DNA of 64,000 bases from Pyropia haitanensis (lineage: Eukaryota > Rhodophyta > Bangiophyceae > Bangiales > Bangiaceae), in assembly GCA_008729055.1 (NCBI GenBank), contig SDUX01000007.1, positions 1,846,064 through 1,910,063 of the forward strand. Direction: 5' to 3'. A program made the translations under genes and the position numbers. Below the pieces are notes generated by a model. That model had not been told where the DNA came from and did not search any database. It saw only the letters and a program-made list of their open reading frames with translations. Below, piece after piece: positions 1-12,004 of this stretch (positions within the stretch are counted from its first letter, which is position 1; each line of letters begins with the position of its first letter).

Positions 1-1367
1 GGGGAGCTCCGCGACCTGTGCACCCGCCATTTTGGCAGCCGCAAGCCCCGGCTCGACACGGACGAGATGCACGTCGCGCTGCTCTCCTTTTTCACCACCG
101 CCGCGGCGGCGCGGCTCGCGTCGCTGCACGAAAAGACCGACGAGCCGCCCGCGGAAGCGGCGTGGGTGCTAGCGCCGGCGGTGTGGGGGCGGCTCGGCTT
201 TCTGCGGTGCCAGCGGGCGAGCCTCGAGACGCTCGGCCACGTGCTCTACTGGACCGACGCGGTGCGCAAGTGCAAGGCGGGCCTCGAGACGGCCATGGCC
301 GCCCTCCGCGACGCGGTCGCCGCGGCGTCGGTCGACGCGCCGGTCGCCGCCGCCGCCGCGCCCGACGCACCGCCGGGCGCTGCCGGCGCGGCGGCCGCTG
401 GCGCGGACGCGGCGGCGGCGCCCGCGGCGGCGGCGGCGGCGGCGGCAGCGTCGGCCGCGGCGGCGGCCGAGCCGCCCCTCAAGGCCGTCGTGTGGACGCC
501 CGCCCTGGACGCGCTCGCGCAGGCGGCGTACGACGCGAAGCGGCTCGCGACCAAGACCCACAACGTGCTGCTGGTGCGGCCCAAGCGGATGGGCAAGGTC
601 ATGAACGAGTTCCCGCAAAAACTCCTCGTGTGTTGCTTTGCCGGCACGACCGCGACGGTCGCAGACGTGCAGGAGGCGATCCGCCGGCGGATGCGGGTGG
701 TCAAGGCCGCGCGGGAGGCGCTGCGGGAGGAGCGCCGCGCGGCGGTTGCCGCGGCAGCCGCGGCGGCCGTCGCCGCGGGCGTCGCCGCGGGCGGCGGCAC
801 CCCGGCGGCGGCGGCCGCGGGAGGCACGGGTGGCGGCGGCGGCGGCGGCGGCACGGCCGCGGCGACGGCGGCGCGGGCGGCCAAGGCAGCAGCCAAGCCC
901 GCCGCCGCCGCCGCTGCGGCGGCGGCGGCGCCCCCAGGCGCGGCCGTGGCGGCCGCCGCCTCCCGCTCCGCTGCCGACCCCTCCCCGCGGCCCAGCCCGG
1001 CGGCGTCATTGGCAGCGGCGGTCAGGGGCGGCGGCGCCGCCGCCCCAGCTGCCCGGCCGCTGACCGCCGCCGCCGCCGGCAAGCCCCGCCCGCCGACACC
1101 GACCGCGGCCGGCGGTGGCGGCGGCGCCCCTCCCAGCCGCCCCCCCCCCCCGGCGGCCGTGCATCGGCGGGCCGGCCGGCGGCAGCGGCCGCGCCGGCGG
1201 GTGCCCCGTCCCCCCCCCCCGCGCCTACCCCCGCCTCGGCTGTCGCCGCGGCGGTGGCGGCGGCGACGGCGGCGGCCGCCCCCCGTCGCCTGCAGGCGTC
1301 CTCGTCGGTGGCGGCCAAGGCGCGCGCGCTCGTCGCGGCGCACAAGGCGTCGGTCGGCGGTGGCGGC

Positions 1368-1408
<41 letters not shown>

Positions 1409-1801
1409 GGCGGCCGCCACGCCAGCGTCGCGCACCCCGCCTGGCGGCCGCGGTGGGGGGGTGGGGGCGGCGGGCGGCGGCGGCCGCAAGCGCCGCGCGT
1501 CGGATGTGGGCGCGCCGGCGGCCGGGGGGTCCGCCGCGGCGTCGGCTGGGGGGGGGTCAAGCGCAGCCGCCCGTCGCTGCCGGCGGGGCCACCGCGGCTG
1601 CCGCCGCCGGTCGGCGGCGGCGGCGGCGGCAGCGACGGTGGCGGTGGTGGCGGCGGTGGCGGCGGTGGCGGTGGCGGTGGCGGTGGCGGTGGCAGCAGCG
1701 GCGGCGGCGGCGGCGGCGGCGGCGCGGCGGCAACGGCCGCGGCGGCACGGGCGGCGCCGCCGCGGCCAGACGTCATTGTCATTGAGGAGGACCAGGGGTA
1801 G
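1..1801 (+). CDS. Unrecognised protein, 3' part, with SUMO-interaction-like C-terminus
   Basis: The frame is open from the first base, so the true start lies left of the window. The first 230 or so codons look like a folded domain (for example ELRDLCTRHFGSRKPRLDTD and VMNEFPQKLLVCCFAGTT), interrupted by an Ala-rich insertion. The rest is Ala/Gly/Pro low complexity. The frame has to change twice, at the C12 run 1140-1151 and the G9 run 1548-1556. One added base in each joins the N-terminal frame to a basic segment with RKRRASDVG, then to VKRSRPSLP and finally to the terminal DVIVIEEDQG and a TAG stop. The hydrophobic-acidic end resembles a SUMO-interacting motif, which with the basic patches hints at a nuclear protein. 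I do not recognise the family. It converges on UTP25. Confidence 0.55.
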
Positions 1802-2174
1802 GCACCGCTGCGCGCGCCGGCGGTCGCGGCGCGGCGCCAGGCGCCACTCGGGCGGTCATGGCGAGGTTGGCGCGTGCCCCGCCCCCCCTCCCGCCCTCCC
1901 CCGAGCTCGTGGCGGTGGGCACGGGGGTGTGGCGGGCGCGCCACCAGACGGGGGGCGGCGGTGCTCCCCCTCCCCTCCGCCAACGACGCTGACGTGGTCG
2001 GGCCGGCAGCGGCCGCGGCGGCCGCCGCGGTGACGATGGCGATTGGCTGCGGGGGTGGCGACGCGGGGGGGGCGGGACGGCAGCCGTTGGCTCCCCGCTG
2101 TGCGCCCGCGCCGCGTGCGCGCCGTGGCCGCTGCCGCGCCCCGGCTGGGGCGGCAGCCGGCGGCGGCGGCGGCG

Positions 2175-2212
<38 letters not shown>

Positions 2213-2770
2213 GTGCCTGGCCCGCACACGGCGCCGCGGCCTCCCGCCGACGCGCCGCCACTCGTCCGCCACCCCCCACCGCGGGGCGGCCGCGCCGCCG
2301 CGGCGGGACGGGCGGGACGGCACCGGCGTGCGGCGGCCGCCCGCGCACCGCGGCCGCACCGCAGCGGGCGGCGGCGCGGCCCCACGGGCCGCCGCTGCGA
2401 CTCGTTTTGTTTCCCGCCGCTGGCGGCGCCCCCACCGTCTCTGCGTGACCGCGCCGCGGGGGGGCGGGCGTGGCGTTTTGGCCGTCGGGCGTGTGTGGGT
2501 GGCCAGCGTGACGGCCGTGCCCTGGTGTGTGCAGCTGTGTGGGGGACCGTTTTTTTTGGAGGGCCGCTGCGGGACCGCGGCTCCCCCCGACCAACCAGCC
2601 GCCCCGCGTGGCGCGGCGACTTGTGGATGTCCCCCGCGCGCCCGCCCGGCCGCCGCGTCCGCCGCCCCCGACGGGCACGCACACGCGCGGCCGCGCCCTA
2701 TGAGGGGCTCCCCGCTGCCCAAACTTTCCGCCCCCCCCCCCCCCCCACCCCCGCAACCCCCCGCGCCTCA
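1802..2770. other. Convergent intergenic region
   Basis: These 969 bases lie between the stop of the left-edge gene and the UTP25 stop on the other strand. Apart from trinucleotide GCC/CGG repeats near 2160-2210 and an eight-base T run near 2551, nothing gene-like is visible. Long open frames here have no recognisable protein content. Confidence 0.5.
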
Positions 2771-3621
2771 TCACGCAAACGTGTACCGGTCCTTGGCGCC
2801 GTCCGCGGTCATCTGGCGGGCGCGCCCCCCCCCACGACCCGCCCCAGCGCGGCCGCCTCCTTGGCATCGTACAGCACGCGCACCTGCCGGACCGCCTCGG
2901 CGCCGACGGCGGAGCCGACGCCGTACACCTCGCCCAGAAACGCCTCGACGCGGGGCACGCCCCACCAGACGACCGCGGCGGCGCCGCGCAGCGGCGACCG
3001 CCAGTACCAGTACCAGCGCTCCGAGACGGCGAGGACGCGGGTGCGGCGCTGGAAAAACGCCGCCCGCGCGCGCGCCACCGCGCCGGGGCGGGTGTACTCG
3101 TCGAGCGCGTCGGCGGTCGCGGCGGGGTCCGCCGCGGCCGCGGCCAGCAGCGCCCGCCGCAGCGCGATAAAGTCAAACGGAGACGGCACGACGACGAGGG
3201 TGCCCCGCCGCGGCCGCCGCCGCCGCCGGCGGGGCGCCGCGGCGGCGCCCCCGCCGCCGCCGTCGCTGCTGGTGCTGCTGTCGGCGGCGGCGGCGGCGGC
3301 GGCGGCGGTGGCGTCAATCTCGGGGAGCACCACCGAGCGGAGCGCGCGGAGGCGCGCGGCAAACGCGTCGGCGGGCGTCGCCGTTGGCGGCAGCCGGTGA
3401 AAGACGTGCGGGATGCCGGGCGGCACCGTGGGGGGGGGGGGGGGCATCGACAGCCGCTCCAGCGCGCGCAAGGCCGCCGCCGCCGACGGCGGCGCGCCGC
3501 GGTCGCCGCCGCCGGCGGCGGCACCCGCGTGGCGCGGGCGCTTGGCCACCGCCACCGCCGCGTCAGCGTCCGCGCCGTCGTCGGCATCGTCGCCCGTGCC
3601 GGCCGGTGGCGGCCCGTCAGC

Positions 3622-3682
<61 letters not shown>

Positions 3683-4442
3683 TCGGCGAGCGTCGGCGGC
3701 GACAGCGCGTCGGCAATGGCCGGCGGCAGCGCCGCGACGCGCAGCGCGCCCGCGGCGTTGACCCCCCCCGGGCGAGCGCGGCAACCTCGGGCGCCGCCCG
3801 CGGCGCGAGCACCAGCGTCTGCCGCAGGCGGGCGGCCCCCCCCGGCTGCAGCGCCGCCAGCCGCACGCGGGACAGGTCGACGGCGGCGCCGGCCGACGCG
3901 GAGCCGCCATTGACGGCGGCGACGACTTCCGCCAGCGACGCCCAGTTTTGCATGGCGAGCGCGTCCGTGTCGGCAATGACGAGCAGCTCCACGCCGGCGA
4001 GGTAGTCGGTCGGCGCCGCGTGGTAGGCGCTGCCGTCGCCCACCTGGCGGGGGCCCTTGGCACGGGCCCGGGGAGGGGCCCCGTCGCCGCCGCCGCCGCC
4101 GCGGCCGCCCTTGCCGCCGCCGCCCTTGGCCGCCGCCGCCGCCGCCGCCGCCGCGTCCGCCGCCTCGTCCCGCTCGGCCTGGTGCAGCCGCAGCAGCGCG
4201 AGCGGCGACGCGACGACAAAGTCCGACACGCCAAACTCGGTGTACAGCCGCAGCGGGCCGTCGCCGTCGGGCCCGAGCGCCAAGCCGACCTTGTAGTCGT
4301 CGTCCGTGTTGCCCCGGAACTGGTGCCGGTACGCGGCCGACCGTTCCCGCCGGCGTCGGCGGCCGCGCCCGTCTGACGGACGCCGGCGACGACCGCCCGC
4401 CGCGACGCCCGCCGCGGCCGCGTCGCCGCCGCCACCGCCATT

Positions 4443-4473
<31 letters not shown>

Positions 4474-4753
4474 TCGCGGTTGTCGTCGTCCTCTGACGAC
4501 GACGGCGGCGGCCCAAACTCCTCCTCAAACCGCGCCTCGGACGCGACGCGCACCCGCGCCGCGCGCCGCGCCGCGCGGTCCGCAGCGGCGGCCGACGCGG
4601 CGCGACGGGCGGCGGTGCGGCGCTCTGCAATGAGCGCCGCCGCGGGGGCGTTGCCGTCCACGTCGGCGGAAGGGGGGGGGGCGTCGGGGTCGTCATCGTC
4701 GTCGTCGACAAGGGGGCGAGCGGCCGCACCCGTGGCGCTGCCGCCATTGGTGA

Positions 4754-4801
<48 letters not shown>

Positions 4802-6333
4802 TGCCGTTGCCGACGCCGCCACCCCCGGTGACCTCGCCGCCACCACCCGCGTGCGCGCCCCCCCCCGCCACACCGCCAGTGGCGGCGGTGCCGGCCGGTG
4901 CGGCCGCGTCGGCGGCGGCGGGCGCCGCCCACGCCCCCCCCCCCCGCCGCCCGCCGCGAGGTGCGCCAGCACGCGCACAAACTCGTACGCGTCGTTGCGG
5001 GCGGGCGCCAGCACCAGCACCCGCGCGCGGGCGAGCCCCCGGTCCCGCCCGCCGTCGGCCAGCGGCGGCGGCGTGACGCCGGCGGCAGCGGACGCCGCCG
5101 ACGCCGCGGCGGCGGCGGCGGCGGCGAGCCGCCGCCCATTGGCCGCCTCCCGCCGGCGCGCGCGGCCGACGAGCGCGAGCGCGTGCGCGGCGACAACGAC
5201 GCGCAGGCGCCAGGCGCCGCCCGCCGAGGCGGCCCCAACGTGCAGCACGTCCGCGTGGGTGCCGAGGCAGGCCGCCAGGCCCGCCATGCCGACCGTCAGC
5301 GTGGCCGCCGGCAGCGGGGGGATGCCGGGCGGCGGCGGCGGCGGGTAGGCGGCGAGGAAGCGGGGCGGCAGGCCCGTCGCCGCGGGGGGGGTCTCCCCCG
5401 TGATGGGGGGCGGGAGCGGCGGAGGCACCTCCGCCGCCGCCGCTGCCGCCGCCGCCACCCGCCCAATGCCGGGGATGAAGGTGGGGGGGGGGGGGGGGGG
5501 GGGGCGCCGCTTGCGTGACGACCGCAACGCGTCGGCGCCGGCGGCGGCGTCGAGGGGGGGGAGCGGGCGGTCCATGTGCGCAAAGTAGGCGGCGGTGGCC
5601 GCCGCGTGGGGGGGGACGCCGCCGCCGCGGGGGGCGACGACCGCCGCGGGAACAGCGGCGGCGACGGCGGCGGCGGCAGCGTCAGAAAGGGGGGGCGCCT
5701 CAGGGAGGGGCTCCCCAATGCGTCGCCCCGTCAGGGGCTGTGCCGGGGGGAGGGCGGCGGAGGGCGCTGCCGCCGCCGCCGCCGCCTCGGCAGCTGCCGC
5801 CGCCACGACTGTGCCGGCGGCCGCGGCCGGCGGCGGCCGCGGCGCGGCGGCCGCGGCGGCCCGCGCGGCGGACGGCGGCGACGGCGGCGACGGCGGCGGC
5901 GGCGCGCCGCGGCCGGCCGCGTCGGCCGCCGCCGCCCCCACCACAGCCGCCGTCGGGCGTGCCGCCGCCGCGGCCGGTGGCGGCCGCGGCGGCGACGCGG
6001 CCGACGGGGCGGCCGTGGCGGCCGCGACGGCGGCCGCCGCCGCCGCCGGCGGCCCGCCGCCGCCAACGCCGGCCGCCTCGGCGGCCACCCCCGCCGCGGC
6101 CGCCGGCGGTGCCGGCGGGGTTGCCGACGCGGCCGCGGCGGCCGCCGCCGGCGGCCCCGCCGTGGCCGCGCCGCGCCGGCCGTCGCCAGTGGCGGTGCCG
6201 CCGCCGCCAGTGGCCGCGGCAGCGGGAACCGCCGGGCGCGGGCTGCCGGGGAGACACGCTGGTGCCGCCGCCGCCGCCGCCGCCGCGGCGGGCGCCGGCG
6301 GCGGTGCCGCCACCATGGTGGCGGGCGCGGGTG

Positions 6334-6372
<39 letters not shown>

Positions 6373-6741
6373 TGGCGGCGACCGCCGCCGCCGCTTCCAC
6401 GGGCGGGACGGGGGACGGCGGCCGAGGCGGCAGCCGCGGCGGCAGCGTCCCGTGTGGCCGGGCAGCAGACGCTGCCGGCGCGGCGGCGGCGCCGCCGCCG
6501 CCGCCGCCGCCGCCGCCAGCCGCCACGCCGCCGCCGCCAGCCACCGCGGGCGGCGTCGCCGCGGCGGCCAACCGCAGCAGCGCGGCGTAGGCGGGCGGCA
6601 GGGCGCGGCGGCGGCCGGCGGGTGGCGCCGCCGCGACGGGCGCGTCGTCGCTGTCGTCGCTGTCGCCGCCGTCGTCGCCGTCGCCGTCGCCGTCGCTGTC
6701 GTTCTTGTCGTCGATGCGCCCGTCGGGGCGGTCGGCGTCGG

Positions 6742-6775
<34 letters not shown>

Positions 6776-7190
6776 CGTGGCGGCGGCCGCCTCCTCCACC
6801 TCTGCCTCGCCCAGGGGCACCCGACGGCCACCGCGGCGGCGGGCGGTCGCCGCCGCCGTCGCCGCCGCCGCCTCTGCCGCCGCCGCCGCCGCCGCCGCCG
6901 CGGCAGCCGCCGCGGCGCGCCGTGCGCGGCGCCCCCCCCCCCCCCCCCCGCCGGCACACGCCGCCGCCGCAACGGCGGCGCCGCCGCCGCCGCCGCCACC
7001 GCCGCGGCCGCGGCGGCGGGCGGCTGTGGCGGCCGCGGCGCCGCGGCGGCGGCGGCGGCCGCGGCGGCGGCGGCCGCGACGGTGCGGGCGACCTTGGCCG
7101 CCCGCTGCTCGTCGCGGAGGAGGTGCTTGACGAGCCGCTCGGGGGGGGGGGGGCGCCGGCCGCCGACCGCCGGCGGCGGGGGCGGCCCAT
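2771..7190 (-). CDS. UTP25: UTP25 (digestive-organ-expansion-factor family), small-subunit processome protein
   Basis: UTP25 belongs to the U3 snoRNP/SSU processome and is needed for 18S rRNA maturation in the nucleolus. Family blocks appear in order: [28 protein letters not shown] with an acidic stretch, [102 protein letters not shown] and [15 protein letters not shown]. Large Ala/Pro/Gly insertions make it about 1,470 codons, roughly twice the usual length. The start chosen is the ATG at 7190. The frame breaks at G13 7141-7153, C18 6932-6949, C12 4934-4945, C8 3762-3769 and C9 2825-2833. One added base at each joins consecutive family blocks and gives the C-terminus [15 protein letters not shown]. 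The protein is a degenerate helicase relative without an ATPase Walker motif, as in the family. It diverges from the cyclophilin gene. Confidence 0.9.
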
Positions 7191-7299
7191 GGCGGCGCGG
7201 GGGGGGGGGGGGGGGTAGGGAGGGCAGGCAAAGACAGACCACGGGTTGGAGGGGGGGTAGGGGGGGGGGAACCGCGGGAAGCGGATGAGGGGGTGCGAA

Positions 7300-7336
<37 letters not shown>

Positions 7337-7913
7337 GCGCGTTGAGGGCGCGGCACAGAGACGCCACGGGCTTGAGGGCGGGGGAAGGCGGCCTGCCGGG
7401 GGATGCCGCCGCCGTCGCCCCACGTGCCGGCCGACGACGACGCGGGGCCGTGAAACCAGTCCAAAAGTCCAAAAGTCAAAACGCTCCGCCGCGCGCGATT
7501 GGGTGCGCGACCGACCCGCGGTCCCGGCTGTCATTGGCTGCCCGTCGCGCGCGCGGTCGGCTCGGGCGGGATCTCGGCCGCGGCGCCGCGGGCGCGGCGG
7601 CCGGGATCCCGCGGCCCCCCCGGCAGCTGCCGCCGCCCCGCGGCGCCGATCCGTCATCCTCCCCCTGCCGCCACCGCGGCCGCCGCGCGTGCGTCCGACC
7701 CCCCCGCGCGCCCCCCCCCCCCCCGCCGTGGCAGCCACCGCCGGCGCCTCCCCGCCACCGCCGGCCACCCCCGTCATCCGCGGCCGTCTCATCACCCGCT
7801 GCCGGCTACCCGCGCGGCGGCGGCCGTTCGCGCACGGGTTCCCGTCGCGGCGCGGTTCCCCCCCCCTCCGCCCTCCCCCCCCCCCCCCCCCCCCCCCCTT
7901 TCCCCCCTCGACG
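7191..7913. promoter_or_regulatory. Divergent intergenic region (UTP25 / cyclophilin)
   Basis: These 723 bases must hold the 5' ends of both flanking genes. They contain a G36 run (7300-7335), a short AT-richer patch around 7455-7500 and a C24 run (7875-7898) just before the cyclophilin ATG. No TATA box is obvious. Calling it a promoter rests only on its divergent position. Confidence 0.35.
7300..7335. repeat. Poly-G tract, 36 bases
   Basis: An uninterrupted run of 36 G lies between two divergent genes. It is the longest homopolymer in the window and could form stacked G-quadruplexes. Given the frame errors in shorter runs, its true length is uncertain. Confidence 0.8.
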
Positions 7914-8156
7914 ATGCGTGCGACGCTCGCAACGCGGCCGCTGGCGTTTGCCGCCGCCGCCGCCACCGCCGCTGCTGCCACGGGCAGCCGCGGCGGCGGT
8001 GGTGGTGGCGGCCGCCGCCGCCTCGGCCGCGCCTGCGCGTGGGCGCCCGCCGCCGCGGCGGTGGCGCCGTGGCGGCCGGGCCTGGCCGCCCTGCGGTCGC
8101 CGCCGGCGGCGGCGGCGGCGGCGGCGGCTGCGGGACGGGCGGGGGTGGCGACGACA

Positions 8157-8189
<33 letters not shown>

Positions 8190-9663
8190 ACGACGACGAC
8201 CGCGTCGCCGCTGCGGGCGGCGGCTGACGGCGTCGAGCCGCCGCCGCCGGCGGGGGAGGGCGGCGCCGACGCGGCCGCCGCGGCGGCGGCTGCTGCCGCC
8301 GAGCCGCCGCGGCGGCAGCTCATCAACACGCTCATCAATGTGGGCCTCGGCGCGGCGGCGCTGTGGGTGGTGTTTGGGACGGGCGGCGGCGGCGGCGGCG
8401 GTGATGCCAAGGCCGCCGCGTCCCTGACGCCCGCTTCCGACGCGCCCGTCACCGAGTCGGTCTACCTGGACGTGTCCATCGGGGGCGCCCCCGCGGGGCG
8501 GCTGGTCGTCGGCCTCTTTGGCGGGGGGCTCCCCAAGACGGTCGCCAACTACACGGCGCTGGCGCGGGGGTCGGGCGACGGGGTGTCGGCGGGGATGGGC
8601 TTCAAGGGCAGCAAGTTCCACCGCGTCATCAAGGGCTTTATGGCGCAGGGGGGGGACTTTACGCGCGGCGACGGGCGGGGGGGGAAGAGCATCTACGGGA
8701 CGTTTTTCCCAGACGAGGCGTTCCTGTACAGCCACGACGTGCGGGGGGTGCTGAGTATGGCCAACTCGGGCAAGGACCGGAACGGGTCGCAGGTATGCTT
8801 TTTGGGGGGGGGGGGGTGGTTAGGGGGGGGGGAGGGGGTGGAGTGAGGGGTGGTGAGGGGCAGGTTGGTGTGGTGTGAGGGGTGCGCCAAGGTGGATGGA
8901 CGGCGACCACAGCGGCGCCTGCCATTCGAGATTTGTGGCGGGCCATGTGGGGTTATGCGACGCGGTCGGGCGCGGCAGCGTGTGTCCGTGTGGGTGCGCT
9001 CGTGGTGGGCGTGATCTGGTGTGGCTACTGACCGTCGGATGCGCATCGGCTGTGGGGGTCTGCCCGCGTCGTGGGGCTGCCCCGGACGTGTGGCGCTCGT
9101 GGATCGATCTGTGCGCCCCGGACACTCCTCTCCGTCGTCGGGTTGGTGGCCTGCGTGGAGCGTTGGCGCCACAGTTTTTCATTACGTTTGGCAAGGTACG
9201 TTGCGGTGCGCGGCGCACGTGTCGTCTCGAGGGGGCTGGCACCGCGGCGCGGTGACGTGCTCCCACGACGTTTGCTCGTTCGCGGCGGCGCTGGCGCGGC
9301 CGTGGCGCTCTTGGGCGGGCCCCCGCGACGCTACCGTCGCGTGTGCTGGCGTCATGGTCCTAGTCCCTGCGTTCTAACCCCGCCGTGTGCCGCTGCCGCT
9401 TTTGTTTGTTCTCGGCTTTTTGTTCCGTCCACGTCCTGCGCCGGCCCAACGTGGTTGCCTGTGTGCCCGCCAATCCCGTCTCCTCGTCCTCCGTCTTGCT
9501 CCCCGCTTAGACCGCCTGGCTGGACGGCAAGCACGTGGTGTTTGGCCGCGTCACCGACGGCCTGGACGTGCTGGACAAGATTGAGGCGGTCAAGACCGGT
9601 TCGGCCGACCGCCCGGTGGCGGAGATCCTCGTGACGGACTGTGGGGTGCTGCCGACGGCCTAG
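7914..9663 (+). CDS. Organelle-targeted cyclophilin-type peptidyl-prolyl isomerase, three exons
   Basis: The exons are 7914-8792, 9175-9195 and 9511-9663, all phase 0, giving about 350 residues. Introns are 382 and 315 bases and begin GTATGC and GTACGT. The first 140 residues are an Ala/Arg-rich presequence with a TTPTTPTTP run. A hydrophobic helix, [20 protein letters not shown], follows and then the cyclophilin fold. Active-site blocks are [15 protein letters not shown] (catalytic Arg, Phe, Met, Gln), [10 protein letters not shown] joined across introns to FFITFGK, and [12 protein letters not shown], whose Trp is the cyclosporin contact. It should catalyse cis-trans isomerisation of prolyl bonds. 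The presequence plus helix suggests a plastid or mitochondrial membrane-anchored or lumenal protein; which one I cannot tell. The 21-nt middle exon is supported by exact family fit on both sides. Confidence 0.93.
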
Positions 9664-11374
9664 GCCGTATCGGGAGGGGGGGCTCGGCGGGGGGGCCCAT
9701 TGGCCACAAACGCGCCGTGGTGGGTAGCCGGGGGCGGCGCCCGCGCGGCTCGGGCGCGCCGTTGCAACAGACCGTTCGCCTTGAGTTTTCCTTGTTGTCG
9801 TCTTCTCGCGTCCACGCGCTCCGGGGCCCCGTCGTCGACTGGCCGAGCCGCGGGGTGGGGCATCAGCGGGCGGCGTGTCGGCGTCGCCGCCGCGGCGGTG
9901 GCGACCGCGCCCGCCGCGGCGGCGGCGGCGGCGGCGCCTGTGGGGTTTGGCCAGCCGCCGCCGTGGCGGCGCCGCCGTTGGGGTCTGGCCCGCCGCCGCC
10001 ACAGCGGCCGCGCCTTCCCCCGCCTGCCACCGGCGTGGGACGTGGCGGCGGGCGGGGGCGGGTGCCGCCGACGCGCCGCCATTGACGCGGGCGGCGCCCC
10101 ACCGGCCGAGGGCACGGCACAGCGGGGGCGGGAGGGGGGGTTGTTGCCACGAGCGTGGTGTTGTCAGACGCCGCCTATGGCGGCGGCGGTGCCGCTGTCG
10201 GCGACACTGCCGCCGACGGCAGACCCCGTCGACCTCGGCTGACCTCGTGGGACGGGTGGGGCGCAACAGACAGATACGAACACACAATTCCCGCACCGTG
10301 CGCGGCGCAGCTGCGGTTACCTACACACGGCAGGCGCGGCGCGCCCGTGGCCGCGACTGGCTCGCTCACCCCCTCCGAAAGAGCATGTCTCGACGACGCC
10401 GCCACCGCGGCGCAGCCGCCCATCATCCGGCGCGGTGCCCGTCGGGGCGTTGCCTCCGTCGCCGGGCCGCCCCCTCCGCCCCACCCCCCTCCCGTCCCCT
10501 CCGTGGGTCCCCCCGGGGACCGGCGCGGGGCGCCCACCCCCCACCGCGGCAGGAGATGGAGAAACGGACCAACGACGTCAGATCTTGTCGCGAGCGGCGA
10601 CTGGTAGGTACGGTACGAGCCCCCCAGGCGTTGGCAAGCCAGCAGTGGTACGCGAGTGGGCACTCCGGGCGGTACAATCGGGCGACTACAGCACTCTTGG
10701 GAGGTAGCTTTACTCGGTCGGGCGCCGACGACCTCCCGCAGAGGCGGGTGTGGGTGCGTGCCGTCCGACGCAGGCGTTGGCCGCCGTCGTGGCTGGCGGT
10801 GAGGGTGGAGGCAGAGGCGGCGGCCGCCGCACAACTCTGCGGCCGTAACGCCAGTGGCCGAGGGGGGCGTCTCGCCCCTCCGCGCCGACGCAAGACCCGC
10901 TGGCGCGCAGCCCGCCCCCGCCGGCCGCCGCGCACACCCCGCTGGCGGCACCGGGATGCGCCGCCGCTGCGCTGGTCGCTGCTGCGCGCGCTACCGTCGG
11001 CGCTCGGCCGCTGCTGCTCCCGTCAATGATATGGCGGGCGTGCGCCGCGGCGGCGACCCCGCGGCTTGGCGCGGCGCCCCCCCGCCAGCCGAGTGGCACA
11101 ACGGTCGACCGCGGCGGCTCTCGGCCAGGCACGTTGTTTGCTGTCCATCCGACCGGCCGCGGGAGCCCTGATGCGCGCCGCCGACGGCGGCGGCGGGTGG
11201 GACGCCGCCGCCCCGAGACGTGGATTGATCGCAACGACGCGACAGACGCTTGACGTGGTACGTTTTCGTTTTTTTCTCTCTTTTATCCGTGCACTGTACA
11301 GTGGGTACCGCCGGCACCGCAGAGGCGGAGCAGACGCGGCGGCGCCGCCGCGAAGGTGGGGGAGTGGATGGGCC
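9664..11374. other. Convergent intergenic region
   Basis: These 1,711 bases lie between the cyclophilin stop and the stop of the secreted repeat protein. A less GC-rich stretch at 10550-10740 and a T-rich patch at 11262-11290 stand out. No frame shows conserved content. The T-rich patch sits just beyond the stop of the minus-strand gene and may be part of its 3' end. Confidence 0.4.
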
Positions 11375-11967
11375 TCACGCGGTCGGCGCGAGCGTCTCGA
11401 GCGGCAGCGCCAGCTCCGCCAGGGGCACCACCGGCGCGGCTGCCGGGCCCGTCGCGGCGGGCGTCGCGTCGGCCGGCGTCTCGGCGGACGGCTCGGCCGA
11501 CGCGGCCGCGTCGAGGGGGTCCATCGACGGCTCGGGCGACTCGGACGCATCGAGAGGGTCCGCCGACGGTTCAGGTGACTCGGACGCGTCGAGGGGGTCC
11601 GCCGACGGTTCGGGTGACTCGGACGCGTCGAGGGGGTCCGCCGACGGCTCGGGTGACTCGGACGCGTCGAGGGGGTCCGCCGACGGCTCGGGTGACTCGG
11701 ACGTGTCCAGCGGGTCGGCCGTCGGCTCGGGCGACTCGGAAGCATCATCAAGGGGGTCGGCCGTCAGCTCGGGTGACGCGGACGCGGGCATGGGGTCTTC
11801 GGTCGGCGCGGGCGTCTCGGTCGAGCCGCGGGCGCCGGCGGTCGGCTCGGGGGACCCCCGGCGGCCGCGGCCCAGCAGCGCCGCCAGCAGGTCGGCGATT
11901 GCGGCGGGTACGGACACGGCGGGGGCGGCCGTCGGCGCCGCTTGGCGGGCCACCGCCGCGGGCTCCG

Positions 11968-12004
<37 letters not shown>

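Noticed and set aside
2771..7190. UTP25 as a pseudogene
   Set aside because: All breaks are at G/C runs, all in one direction, and conserved blocks between them are intact with normal codon use; decay would also bring substitutions and stops elsewhere.
3617..8452. A single minus-strand open frame of about 1,600 codons
   Set aside because: Only parts of it carry UTP25 sequence; the rest is antisense to the cyclophilin gene or out of frame. Extremely high GC makes stop codons rare, so long frames are not evidence here.
10155..10607. A plus-strand protein of about 150 codons between the cyclophilin and the repeat protein
   Set aside because: It begins with a valid ATG, but codon composition, lack of any motif and overlap with equally long frames on both strands make it indistinguishable from noise.
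11505..11800. A CRISPR-like array
   Set aside because: The repeats are directly adjacent with no spacers, in frame, and encode an acidic 13-mer; the genome is eukaryotic.
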